From contig JAPULF010000168.1 of the NCBI GenBank assembly GCA_027295245.1, positions 1-5,975 on the forward strand: 5,975 bases of DNA, given 5' to 3'. This DNA comes from Planctomycetota bacterium. Lineage in GTDB: Bacteria; Planctomycetota; Phycisphaerae; UBA1845; UTPLA1. Made by a program: the position numbers and the translations under genes. Shown here in pieces: positions 1 to 5,664 of this stretch (the first letter of the stretch is position 1; every line of letters begins with the position of its first letter). A model generated the notes under the pieces. The model did not search any database. It worked only from the letters and a program-made list of their open reading frames with translations, and had not been told where the DNA came from.

Positions 1-217
1 GTACTACGACATCACCAAGCGCGAGGGCGGATCCGGCAACACCCATCAGGAATTGTCGGTTGACATGATTCGGCGGCTGATCGTCGAAGCCGGCCGACGA
101 CCGATCGAGCGGGACACCCTGTACCGAAGGGTGGAACGGCACGGGTCCTCCTGGCGAGTCGAAGGCCGTTGCGACCCCGAGAACCCCGAGAATTCCGCGA
201 GCCGCCGAGATTCCTGA
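1..217 (+). CDS. mqnE: C-terminal end of probable aminofutalosine synthase MqnE (5' end outside window)
   Basis: Only the last 71 codons are present; the frame is open at the left edge and ends at TGA 215-217. MqnE is a cytoplasmic radical-SAM enzyme that joins SAM to the enolpyruvyl ether of 3-hydroxybenzoate to make aminodeoxyfutalosine, an early step of futalosine-route menaquinone synthesis. The visible part resembles the family's C-terminal tail: THQELSVDMIRRLI, then EAGRRPIERDTLYRRV, where the ERDTLY ending is characteristic. The radical-SAM CxxxCxxC motif lies outside the window and cannot be checked. After ERDTLYRRV there is a polar tail of roughly 26 residues (RHGSSWRVEG..., rich in E, N, R and S) that looks like an unconserved extension. 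Related enzymes such as MqnC and CofH end in similar motifs and cannot be fully excluded. Confidence 0.68.
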   Translation, partial: YYDITKREGGSGNTHQELSVDMIRRLIVEAGRRPIERDTLYRRVERHGSSWRVEGRCDPENPENSASRRDS

Positions 218-234
218 CCGATCAGGCCCCGCGC

Positions 235-274
235 CCGGCCGCTGAAAAGCCTCAAATCGCGTTTTCAAAGCCGG
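235..274 (+). terminator. Weak hairpin downstream of mqnE, possible terminator
   Basis: CCGGC (235-239) pairs with GCCGG (270-274). Inside it, TGAAAA (243-248) pairs with TTTTCA (262-267), across a 3x2 internal loop and with a 13-base terminal loop. It begins 17 bases after the mqnE stop, a reasonable place for a terminator. No T-run follows the outer stem, so intrinsic termination would be weak. The rest of the 273-base gap between mqnE and the cold-shock gene holds the promoter and leader described separately. Confidence 0.25.
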
Positions 275-340
275 CATCCGAAGGCATTATAGGGCGTGAG
301 GCCCACACCCCCGCGGCCGATACGGGGTGCCACAAAGGGC

Positions 341-369
341 TTGACGACCGTGGCGAACGATGGGATACT
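341..369 (+). promoter_or_regulatory. Sigma-70-type extended -10 promoter of the cold-shock gene
   Basis: TTGACG (341-346, 5 of 6 to consensus) is separated by exactly 17 bases from GATACT (364-369, 4 of 6). The -10 is preceded by TGG (361-363), giving the TGn extended -10 element. Transcription would begin near 376, leaving an untranslated leader of about 115 nt before the cold-shock ATG. Long leaders are typical of cold-inducible csp genes. A weaker second candidate lies upstream: TTTTCA (262-267), 17 bases, CATTAT (285-290). Confidence 0.65.
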
Positions 370-431
370 CCCCTTGGTTTCTAGAGTTAGTTTGTGCCGA
401 ACGGAAAGTGCCGCGTCTCAAGTACACCCCC

Positions 432-448
432 GAAACAGCGTCTGTTTC
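432..448 (+). promoter_or_regulatory. Hairpin in the cold-shock mRNA leader
   Basis: GAAACAG (432-438) and CTGTTTC (442-448) are perfect inverted repeats around a CGT loop, in the predicted leader. Downstream, TCCT (463-466) could pair with AGGA (478-481) inside the Shine-Dalgarno sequence, so part of the ribosome site might be masked. Both pairings are seen in the sequence. A thermosensor or cold-stability role is inferred by analogy with csp leaders. Confidence 0.4.
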
Positions 449-476
449 ACCGCGTCCCCCTCTCCTCGGCGTTTGT

Positions 477-482
477 AAGGAA
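477..482 (+). promoter_or_regulatory. Shine-Dalgarno site of the cold-shock gene
   Basis: AAGGAA sits 8 bases before the ATG at 491, normal spacing. It confirms this ATG, which also begins the conserved [10 protein letters not shown] family start. Confidence 0.8.
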
Positions 483-490
483 CACCTCAA

Positions 491-694
491 ATGGCTACTG
501 GTACAGTCAAGTGGTTCAATGACAGCAAGGGTTTCGGGTTTATCAACTCGGATGACGGAGTGGACGTATTCGTACACCACACGGCGATCTCGGGCGAGGG
601 ACATCGGACACTGAAGGAAGGCGAGCGCGTCGAATTTGAAGTCCTTCAGGGCGAAAAGGGTCCCAAGGCGGCCAACGTCAAGTCCGCACCCTGA
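491..694 (+). CDS. csp: Cold-shock domain protein (CspA family), 67 aa
   Basis: This is a single cold-shock domain, a five-stranded OB-fold beta-barrel that binds single-stranded RNA and DNA in the cytoplasm. Such proteins act as RNA chaperones that melt secondary structure and help translation at low temperature or in growth transitions. Family landmarks are all present: GTVKWFN at residues 4-10, RNP1 as KGFGFI at 13-18, RNP2 as VFVHH at 26-30, and the later GERVEFEV and GPKAANV segments. Aromatic nucleic-acid contacts W8, F15, F17, F27 and H30 are intact. At 67 residues it has full family length with no extension. It is monocistronic, with its own promoter, a leader of about 115 nt, and a hairpin 58 bases past its stop. 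Which paralogue it is, and whether it is really cold-induced, cannot be told from sequence. Confidence 0.97.
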   Translation: MATGTVKWFNDSKGFGFINSDDGVDVFVHHTAISGEGHRTLKEGERVEFEVLQGEKGPKAANVKSAP

Positions 695-751
695 CGCCAA
701 TACCCACTCACGGGCCCAAACCCACTACGAACAGTCAATCGTCCCGATGCC

Positions 752-783
752 GCCACTACGCACAGAATGCTGTGCGTAGCGGC
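752..783. terminator. Strong hairpin between convergent genes, probable bidirectional terminator
   Basis: CTACGCACAG (756-765) and CTGTGCGTAG (770-779) form a perfect 10-bp stem with an AATG loop. The stem continues past one A/C mismatch with GCC/GGC (752-754 and 781-783). It lies between the cold-shock stop at 694 and the aminotransferase stop at 821, which read toward each other. No T-run flanks it on either strand, so it is not a classical intrinsic terminator, although position and strength suggest transcript-end formation for both genes. Confidence 0.5.
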
Positions 784-820
784 CGTCGGCTCGTACGCAC
801 TATCCGGGGCGGCAGGGCCG

Positions 821-2269
821 TTATTCTCCAGGGACATAGCCGTTGTGGAAATCGATCCACTTCGACAGCACGTTCGACAGCACTTCTTTCGGCGGCAAGA
901 ACGCAATCCTCAAGTGCCACGTCCCGGTCTTCTGGCCGAAACCGGCCCCGTTGACCGTACATAGACCGGTAGTCTCGAGAAGCCGCATGCAGTAGTCGAA
1001 ATCCGTCGTGCCTTCCGGAAGCTTGCCCAGACGCGGGAACAGGTACATCGCGCCGATTCGTCCGAAACAGAACAGGCCGCGCATTTTCTCGAACGACTCT
1101 CGAATCATGACGGCCTTCTCGTGCAACGCCCGAAGAACGCCTTCCTTCTCACGTATGTACCGAGCGTGCAAATCGCTGTCGGACTTCGGAGGACTGACCA
1201 TCAGGTAGGTCAACACCTGGCCCATCGTGTTCGAACACAGGTTCACCGAGGCCAGCTTCAGCAAAATGTCGACAAAGTTCCCGGAGCCGACCTCGAGCCG
1301 AGGAGGATTTCGCACTTCCAAGTATCCACCCCGGTGGCCGCACTCCCCATGAAAGCCCTTCGACGTGCTGTGAAGGCTGAAGAGCGGCAGTTCGTCGCGC
1401 CCCACCGCCTTCGCGAACGATACGAAAGACGCCCCATAGACGTTGTCCTGATAAACCTCGTCCGCAATGATCGCCAACCCGTGCTCCCGCGCAAACGTGC
1501 AAACGTCTTTGACGTCGTCGTCGTCCAGGACCGCACCCGTGGGGTTACACGGATTGATCACGACAATCGCCTTGACCTTCACGCCCCCATCGCGGGCGGA
1601 TGACAGAGCTTCCTCCAGAATCGATCGGTTCAAGGTCCAACCCGCGTCCTCATCAGGGAAATAACCTACCTGCACGCCCCCGCATCGCCGAATGGTGGCG
1701 GAATAGAGCGGGTATTGGGGAATCGGTACCATGATGCCGTCCTTGGGATCGGCCAGCATGGTTTCAATGACGAATCTGGCGCCCTCGCTCGCACCATTCG
1801 TCAGAAATATGTTTTCCGGATCCGACCTCTTCCCGTCCGAGTCCGTCACGCCGTCGCGCTCATCGATATAGCGGGCGACGGCCTCGCGTATGAACGCCGG
1901 ACCCTTGCTCTCGGTATAGGCGCCGACGCCCGTGCCAAGTCGCGACAGAATCGTCTCACCCATCTCCAGCGCGGCTTCTGAAGAGAATTCCCCCTCTTTC
2001 GACAATCCGGATTCCGCTTGCGGGAGGCGCTTCAGTAGCGACTTCAGCGCTCGCTCTCGCCCGATTCGACTGGGGTCTTCAATGAGGCTCAGAATCTGCC
2101 GGTAGTAGTAGATCGGCGATTGCCCAAGCGCCTGCGGGTTCCCGATGTGGCAGGAAATCACCTGCATACCGCCCGCGGCAAGCTCGGCGGCCCGTTGTGG
2201 AATCGGTCCGCGTACCGCATATTCCATTTCCAGGATATTCGGATTGACCGCCATTGCGCCCGACGGCAT
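821..2269 (-). CDS. Alanine aminotransferase, long eukaryote-like (GPT) type, 482 aa
   Basis: This fold-type I PLP aminotransferase most likely interconverts alanine plus 2-oxoglutarate with pyruvate plus glutamate in the cytoplasm. Family landmarks from the chosen ATG include VNPNILEMEYAVRG near the N-terminus and IGNPQALGQ at 42-50, both characteristic of the alanine-aminotransferase branch. NPCNPTG at 239-245 contains the PLP-contacting Asn. ADEVYQDN at 269-276 carries the pyridine-N Asp270 and Tyr273. HSTSKGFHGECGHRGGY contains the Schiff-base Lys304 and Arg313. HLRIAFLPP holds the substrate-carboxylate Arg454. Eukaryotic alanine aminotransferases have nearly this length, whereas AlaA-type bacterial enzymes are about 400 residues. 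The ATG at 2269 is preferred over a TTG nine codons upstream because GGAGGG precedes it at ideal spacing. The next gene upstream, a zinc-ribbon protein in the same direction, ends 175 bases away. A glutamate:glyoxylate aminotransferase role is possible, since those enzymes belong to the same branch. Confidence 0.9.
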   Translation of the reverse strand: MPSGAMAVNPNILEMEYAVRGPIPQRAAELAAGGMQVISCHIGNPQALGQSPIYYYRQILSLIEDPSRIGRERALKSLLKRLPQAESGLSKEGEFSSEAALEMGETILSRLGTGVGAYTESKGPAFIREAVARYIDERDGVTDSDGKRSDPENIFLTNGASEGARFVIETMLADPKDGIMVPIPQYPLYSATIRRCGGVQVGYFPDEDAGWTLNRSILEEALSSARDGGVKVKAIVVINPCNPTGAVLDDDDVKDVCTFAREHGLAIIADEVYQDNVYGASFVSFAKAVGRDELPLFSLHSTSKGFHGECGHRGGYLEVRNPPRLEVGSGNFVDILLKLASVNLCSNTMGQVLTYLMVSPPKSDSDLHARYIREKEGVLRALHEKAVMIRESFEKMRGLFCFGRIGAMYLFPRLGKLPEGTTDFDYCMRLLETTGLCTVNGAGFGQKTGTWHLRIAFLPPKEVLSNVLSKWIDFHNGYVPGE

Positions 2270-2275
2270 GGTTGG

Positions 2276-2281
2276 CCCTCC
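2276..2281 (-). promoter_or_regulatory. Shine-Dalgarno site that fixes the aminotransferase start
   Basis: On the minus strand GGAGGG ends 6 bases before the ATG at 2269. It lies inside the nine-codon extension that would follow from the upstream TTG at 2296, which has no comparable ribosome site. This argues strongly for the inner ATG. Confidence 0.75.
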
Positions 2282-2336
2282 GTCAATCCGCGCCAAATGA
2301 ATCGGCGCGCACTACGGGATAAACGCGTCGCAATCC

Positions 2337-2365
2337 AGCGTACTCGATTTGAGCCGATCCCCCAA
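2337..2365 (-). promoter_or_regulatory. Weak candidate promoter for the aminotransferase gene
   Basis: On the minus strand TTGGGG is followed after 17 bases by TACGCT, which keeps the T, A and final T of a -10 hexamer. The match is only 3-4 of 6 in each box, and it lies about 70 bases upstream of the ATG. It is listed because the 175-base gap after the zinc-ribbon gene leaves room for a separate promoter. I see nothing better in that gap. Confidence 0.2.
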
Positions 2366-2444
2366 AGCACGAAGGCCAAGAAGCCTCTCGGCGTCGCCCA
2401 ACCGAGGCGAGCGAAATTGCCGCTGCACGGTCTTCAAACGTTCT

Positions 2445-2795
2445 TTATTTCTGCCGAAAGCAATCGCGGCAGTAAACCGGGCGATCCCCGGTCGGCTTAA
2501 ACGGCACGGTCGTTGTCGTGCCGCATTCGGCGCAGACCACTTCATGAAATTCGCGCTGAGGTCGCCGATCCGCCGATCCGCCGGGTCGGTGACCGCCGCC
2601 GCCGCCGCCGCCGCCACCACCACCGCCACCACCACCGCCGCTCGATGCTCGCGACTTGCGCTTTTCGCGACACTCCCGACATCGCTTCGGCTCGTTGGTG
2701 AACCCGCGTTCAGCGTAACGGGCCTGATCTTCGCCTGAATGCACGAACTCCTGGCTGCAGTCAACACAAGTTAGCGTCTTGTCTTCATACGACAT
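2445..2795 (-). CDS. Double zinc-ribbon protein with a 16-glycine linker, 116 aa
   Basis: This small, soluble, probably cytoplasmic protein has two metal-binding modules. The N-terminal one, residues 5-44, has C10-x2-C13 and C39-x2-C42 with the DKTLTCVDC...GFTNEPKRC pattern of the probable zinc-ribbon (zf-trcl) family. The C-terminal one, residues 84-113, has C88-x2-C91, exactly 17 residues, then C109-x2-C112, matching the CxxC-x17-CxxC family with its VPFKPTGDRPVYCRDC signature. Between them lie a basic stretch (REKRKSR), 16 glycines at 53-68, and HRPGGSADRRPQ. All eight cysteines are intact. Function is unknown for both families; nucleic-acid or protein binding is a guess. The ATG at 2795 has a good Shine-Dalgarno sequence. 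An ATG 38 codons upstream would add a cysteine-containing segment unrelated to the family and is rejected. The gene stands alone, 310 bases after cotH. Confidence 0.88.
   Translation of the reverse strand: MSYEDKTLTCVDCSQEFVHSGEDQARYAERGFTNEPKRCRECREKRKSRASSGGGGGGGGGGGGGGGGHRPGGSADRRPQREFHEVVCAECGTTTTVPFKPTGDRPVYCRDCFRQK
2592..2639 (-). repeat. GGC/GGT trinucleotide tract encoding 16 glycines
   Basis: Sixteen consecutive glycine codons occur in the zinc-ribbon gene. In coding order they are GGC, three GGT, GGC, three GGT, seven GGC and one GGT. Only GGC and GGT are used. The internal GGC-(GGT)3 unit appears twice in tandem, which suggests growth by slippage or short duplication. The tract lies between the two zinc modules, so length changes by whole codons would not disturb either. 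Confidence 0.9.
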
Positions 2796-2801
2796 GGATA
2801 G

Positions 2802-2809
2802 TCCTCTCC
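2802..2809 (-). promoter_or_regulatory. Shine-Dalgarno site of the zinc-ribbon gene
   Basis: On the minus strand GGAGAGGA ends 6 bases before the ATG at 2795, giving two overlapping purine-rich cores at usable spacing. It supports the 116-residue product over the longer in-frame reading. Confidence 0.7.
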
Positions 2810-2938
2810 GTTTTTCGGACGCGCCGTCATCCCAGGCCCTGTCGACCCAATGGACTGCAGTGGAGTCGCATGATGGAGTGAGGTGACACTTCGAGAATGA
2901 TGGTCCCATTGAGTGGATCAGCCCCCGAGCCTACCGGC

Positions 2939-2990
2939 CTGGCCGACCCGCCCATCGCTGGCGTGATCCCGTGTCACGCCACTTGGCCAG
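2939..2990. repeat. Nested inverted repeats in the gap between cotH and the zinc-ribbon gene
   Basis: An inner perfect 8-bp pair, TGGCGTGA (2959-2966) and TCACGCCA (2974-2981), flanks a 7-base loop. An outer perfect 6-bp pair, CTGGCC (2939-2944) and GGCCAG (2985-2990), encloses it. The structure lies about 115 bases beyond the cotH stop and about 145 bases before the zinc-ribbon start. No T-run follows on the minus strand. It may be an operator, a transcript-end structure or an mRNA leader element; the sequence alone does not decide. Elsewhere in this 310-base gap I see a possible terminator near cotH, no convincing promoter and no gene. Confidence 0.4.
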
Positions 2991-3060
2991 TATGCACTGA
3001 GATCACAGGCCGGTCAAATCACCCGGCTTGTCCATGAATGACCCGCGGATGCGATGTGCC

Positions 3061-3086
3061 AAAACCCGCTCAGGGGCCGGCGGCCC
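3061..3086 (-). terminator. Possible terminator just after cotH
   Basis: On the minus strand GGGCC-GCC-GGCCC (3074-3086) is a compact all-GC hairpin starting about 20 bases past the cotH stop. TTTT follows at 3061-3064, after a 9-base spacer. The stem is short and the T-run is short and distant, so this is a weak intrinsic terminator at best, though well placed. Confidence 0.35.
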
Positions 3087-3105
3087 GACGTTCCAGACCC
3101 GAATC

Positions 3106-5664
3106 TCAATCCGGTCGCGTCGGGGGGTTGAGCTCGGCATCGTCCGCCAGCTCCAACCTACACGACTTGTCGTGTAGGTACTTCGTCTCCACGCGGTCCA
3201 ATTGGACGCCGCTGAGCCTCGCGTGGCTCGGTCCGAACGTGAGCTTCTTGACATACAGCGCCACCCCCACCTGCAGTCCCTCCAATCGGCCGCCCTCAAT
3301 CTCTGCAAAGGAAGAGTCTTTCACCGCGATGCCCGTATAGCAGTCGCGGATCACGTTGCCCTCAACGGACACGCGCGATCGTTCGCCGATGCTCATGCCC
3401 TTGTCTTTGCAACGCGCGATCTCGTTGCCGACGATCGCAACGTCGGAACCGCTAACGTCCAGACCGTCCCCGCCGGAATCGACGACCACGTTCCCGACGA
3501 CCTCGCCTCGGCAAAAGTCCAGATCCACCGCGTCGTCCGCCGAACCACCAAAAAAACTGTCGCGCAGGTCCACGTCACAATACTTCAGGTTGATCCCGTC
3601 GTCCGCAACCGAATTCCTGAATTCACACGACTCTATCGTCACAACCCCGTCATGCACCGCGAACGGACTCGTGAAGTACGTGCGGCTATTCTGGGAGCCG
3701 CTACCGCCTTCGAATAGGGTGTGTTTCATTCGAACCGCACGGGGCTCGCTCCGCGTGCCTTGCACGGCCACGCCGCCCCAAGGCGCGGAGGGGTCGGACC
3801 CGATGACCGAGATGGGCGCGTCTTTTGTTCCGAGACTCTCAAAATCGCCGGCCACCAGCAACGTCCCGCCCGGACCCATCTCGAGCTCCAGGCCGGGAGT
3901 GAATACAACCGTATACATGTCAGGAATCTCGATCGTGCCGCTCAACGAGACCCGACCGGGACCGAACGTCACCTTGTCCGAGGCGATGTGGACATTCTCC
4001 ACAGAGAGCCGCAATCGCTCACGAACGGGCTTGGGTTCTACACGAGGCCCCGGGCCCACCCCGTCCACGATACTGACTTCAGGGTCCGACAGCCCCGCCC
4101 CGACGACCGCATCGCGAACCTCCAGGCCCACGAGTCGTTCGCCCGCAGCAACGGAAACCGCCAGCAACGCCCGCCCGGGATCGCCCAGCCACGCTCCATC
4201 CACAATTTCGGGGGCGGTCAGCTCTTGCATTCGTACTTCGCGCCCATTGCTCAGGGCAATCCGATCCACCGAGAGAAACGACTTCCCGTGGTTCTCCAAT
4301 TGCAACGTCAACACGCCAACGGTGTCCCGAAAAACAACCACCCGCAGATCATGCGATTGGAAGTACTCCATCAAAACCTTCCGGTTGTGGTCCAGCCGCT
4401 CGATAAACCCATCGTGACGTGAACGATCCAAAGCGATGTCTGGGTGGCGCATGTCGTTCGACAGCGGACCGGCCAGCTCTTCGAACCTGTCGTTGGCACG
4501 CTGAATGATTTCGTCGACCCGTTGCGTGAGCAGGGTCCACATCCGCACGTCGCGCATTCGACGAAATTCCGGAATGCCGCACAGGGCCTTGCCGAGCCCA
4601 TTCACCTTTTCACCATGCAAGACACTCTTCTCGATCCGGGCGCTGGAGTAGTCCCATGGGATCGGCTCGAAGCGCCCCCTGGCCGGATCCCAGAACATCC
4701 GCAGGTTGTCCGGACTCCAACCGTGTGGCGAGCCAAGCACGGCCATGAGGGCCGCCGCCCACGCCCAACGATCCGTGTCCAAATATGCGCGGACAAAATC
4801 CCAATCGCAGTGATCGTCGGTGGAGCCTCTCGAATTCGAGCAAAACGCCGACAACAAGCCGATTGCGGTGCTCGCCTTGTCGTAACCCGGGCCCTCCTTG
4901 CCGAACAATTGCCCCGCACCGGAAAAAATGAACCCCTCGGGCCGACCGTTCCGATCCGCCATGCTTCGCCCGAACTGTTCGATCTCCTGAAACACCCCGA
5001 TCACGCTTCCGTTCAGCCGCAGCACCACGAACCGGCTGTCCCACGTGAGAATCCCGTATCGCCGCAACTCCCAGTTCGCGGTTTCGTCCGACGTGAGACC
5101 CTTATCGTACGGATCTGATAGATTGATCTGCTTCTTGCCCTGAAACAGGTGTGCCTTCGGGAACTTCAAACGCAACGACGGCCGGAGCTTCAAATAGTGC
5201 ATCGAGGTCAGCCCCCGCAGCTTCACCTCGATCGCTACCCATTGATCCTCCATCCAAAAAGCAGCCGGAACATACGCACGCGGAATACCCGTGGACCAGG
5301 TCCGTGCAGTCACCCGTTCCGCCGTATCTTGAAGAACGCCCAAGTGCCTCGGGGCAATGTACAAGTCGTAGACCGGAAGTCCGCTGTCGGCCAGCTTCCG
5401 GTTTACCAACGGCCTGGGCATCTCGAATCGCATGTTCAGCGCGATGTTGCGCGCCGGCGCCGAAAGGCGATCGATCAGCCGTGCCGGGCGAAACTCCTCT
5501 CCCCGGGCCCGGTCGTATGCCCCGTAACGCTGAACGTACTCGCCCCCGACAAACACCACGGCGATGATCAGAATCGCTGCAAACAAGGTCGCGAGCAGCC
5601 GCAACCCGGCCCGCGGCCGCCTCGAGCCGACACCCTCCGAGAAAATCCCGCTAGAACGGCGCAT
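3106..5664 (-). CDS. Membrane-anchored CotH-kinase-like protein with C-terminal beta-helix, 852 aa
   Basis: The basic N-terminus (R2, R3, R15, R16, R18, R22) precedes one hydrophobic segment at about 21-40 (LRLLATLFAAILIIAVVFVG). This suggests a signal anchor with the bulk outside the cytoplasmic membrane. Residues about 97-440 resemble the CotH fold, which includes atypical secreted protein kinases such as the Bacillus spore-coat kinase. Matching segments are KLRGLTSMHYLKLRPSLRLKF (147-167) for the RGNSS...KKSYRIKF core, WELRRYGI...RFVVLRLNGSVIGVFQEIEQ (198-230), and DNLRMFWDP...FEPIPWDYS (319-340) with candidate metal ligands N320 and D338. The usual RGN is RGL here. Residues about 440-545 look like a beta-sandwich linker. 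About 555-820 form a right-handed beta-helix. The gene overlaps the upstream DUF4956-like gene by 14 bases and has only a weak Shine-Dalgarno sequence, implying translational coupling. Kinase activity and substrate are unproven, and a purely structural surface role is possible. Confidence 0.8.
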   Translation of the reverse strand: MRRSSGIFSEGVGSRRPRAGLRLLATLFAAILIIAVVFVGGEYVQRYGAYDRARGEEFRPARLIDRLSAPARNIALNMRFEMPRPLVNRKLADSGLPVYDLYIAPRHLGVLQDTAERVTARTWSTGIPRAYVPAAFWMEDQWVAIEVKLRGLTSMHYLKLRPSLRLKFPKAHLFQGKKQINLSDPYDKGLTSDETANWELRRYGILTWDSRFVVLRLNGSVIGVFQEIEQFGRSMADRNGRPEGFIFSGAGQLFGKEGPGYDKASTAIGLLSAFCSNSRGSTDDHCDWDFVRAYLDTDRWAWAAALMAVLGSPHGWSPDNLRMFWDPARGRFEPIPWDYSSARIEKSVLHGEKVNGLGKALCGIPEFRRMRDVRMWTLLTQRVDEIIQRANDRFEELAGPLSNDMRHPDIALDRSRHDGFIERLDHNRKVLMEYFQSHDLRVVVFRDTVGVLTLQLENHGKSFLSVDRIALSNGREVRMQELTAPEIVDGAWLGDPGRALLAVSVAAGERLVGLEVRDAVVGAGLSDPEVSIVDGVGPGPRVEPKPVRERLRLSVENVHIASDKVTFGPGRVSLSGTIEIPDMYTVVFTPGLELEMGPGGTLLVAGDFESLGTKDAPISVIGSDPSAPWGGVAVQGTRSEPRAVRMKHTLFEGGSGSQNSRTYFTSPFAVHDGVVTIESCEFRNSVADDGINLKYCDVDLRDSFFGGSADDAVDLDFCRGEVVGNVVVDSGGDGLDVSGSDVAIVGNEIARCKDKGMSIGERSRVSVEGNVIRDCYTGIAVKDSSFAEIEGGRLEGLQVGVALYVKKLTFGPSHARLSGVQLDRVETKYLHDKSCRLELADDAELNPPTRPD
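3156..3179. repeat. Perfect 24-base palindrome inside the 3' end of cotH
   Basis: ACCTACACGAC (3156-3166) and GTCGTGTAGGT (3169-3179) are exact inverted repeats around TT. In the cotH message the loop would be CAAG. The palindrome spans codons for the KYLHDKSC region near the C-terminus, about 50 bases before the stop. Coding sequence rarely holds an 11-bp perfect arm pair by chance, so a role in RNA structure or protein binding is plausible but unproven. Confidence 0.7.
3256..3606 (-). repeat. Six protein coils of exactly 22 residues (right-handed beta-helix) in the CotH-like protein
   Basis: The motif x-[DG]-x-[GA]-[hydrophobic]-x-[LVI] recurs at residues 687 (ADDGINL), 709 (ADDAVDL), 731 (GGDGLDV), 753 (KDKGMSI), 775 (CYTGIAV) and 797 (LQVGVAL). 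Every step is 22 residues. GN turns at 725, 747 and 770 accompany the coils. C696 and C718 fall in the same column, as do C752 and C775 relative to the GN turns. The first three coils carry paired acidic residues (D688/D689, D710/D711, D733) in adjacent columns. This is the classic stacking pattern of parallel beta-helix (PbH1) domains. Confidence 0.85.

Noticed and set aside
287..700. Minus-strand open frame covering the cold-shock gene and its leader
   Set aside because: It lies opposite a clear cold-shock gene and its promoter and has no family resemblance.
1121..1603. Plus-strand open frame of 160 codons
   Set aside because: It is antisense to the aminotransferase, without motifs or ribosome site.
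2385..2407. Bulged hairpin after the zinc-ribbon gene as a terminator
   Set aside because: It is a 6-bp stem with a one-base bulge, no T-run, and 38 bases from the stop. It is too weak to list as a feature.
2562..2583. Short tandem GATCCGCC repeat
   Set aside because: There are only two copies of 8 bases in GC-rich coding sequence for the linker; chance or minor slippage is enough to explain it.
2312..2767. Minus-strand frame with an alanine and valine run
   Set aside because: It is a shifted reading of the glycine-codon tract in the zinc-ribbon gene. The cysteine patterns exist only in the other frame.
2796..2909. 38-codon N-terminal extension of the zinc-ribbon protein
   Set aside because: The conserved family start and a good Shine-Dalgarno sequence are at the inner ATG (2795). 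The extension has unrelated composition.
3003..3308. Minus-strand frame overlapping the cotH 3' end and running past it
   Set aside because: It is an alternative frame of cotH (W, R and S rich). Its tail has no recognisable motif, and the cotH frame itself ends naturally after the beta-helix, so I see no reason to propose a frameshift.
3356..4417. Long plus-strand open frame of 353 codons opposite cotH
   Set aside because: It is composition-driven (S, T, P and R rich, no domain), lies wholly antisense to a convincing gene, and has no supporting ribosome site or family motif.
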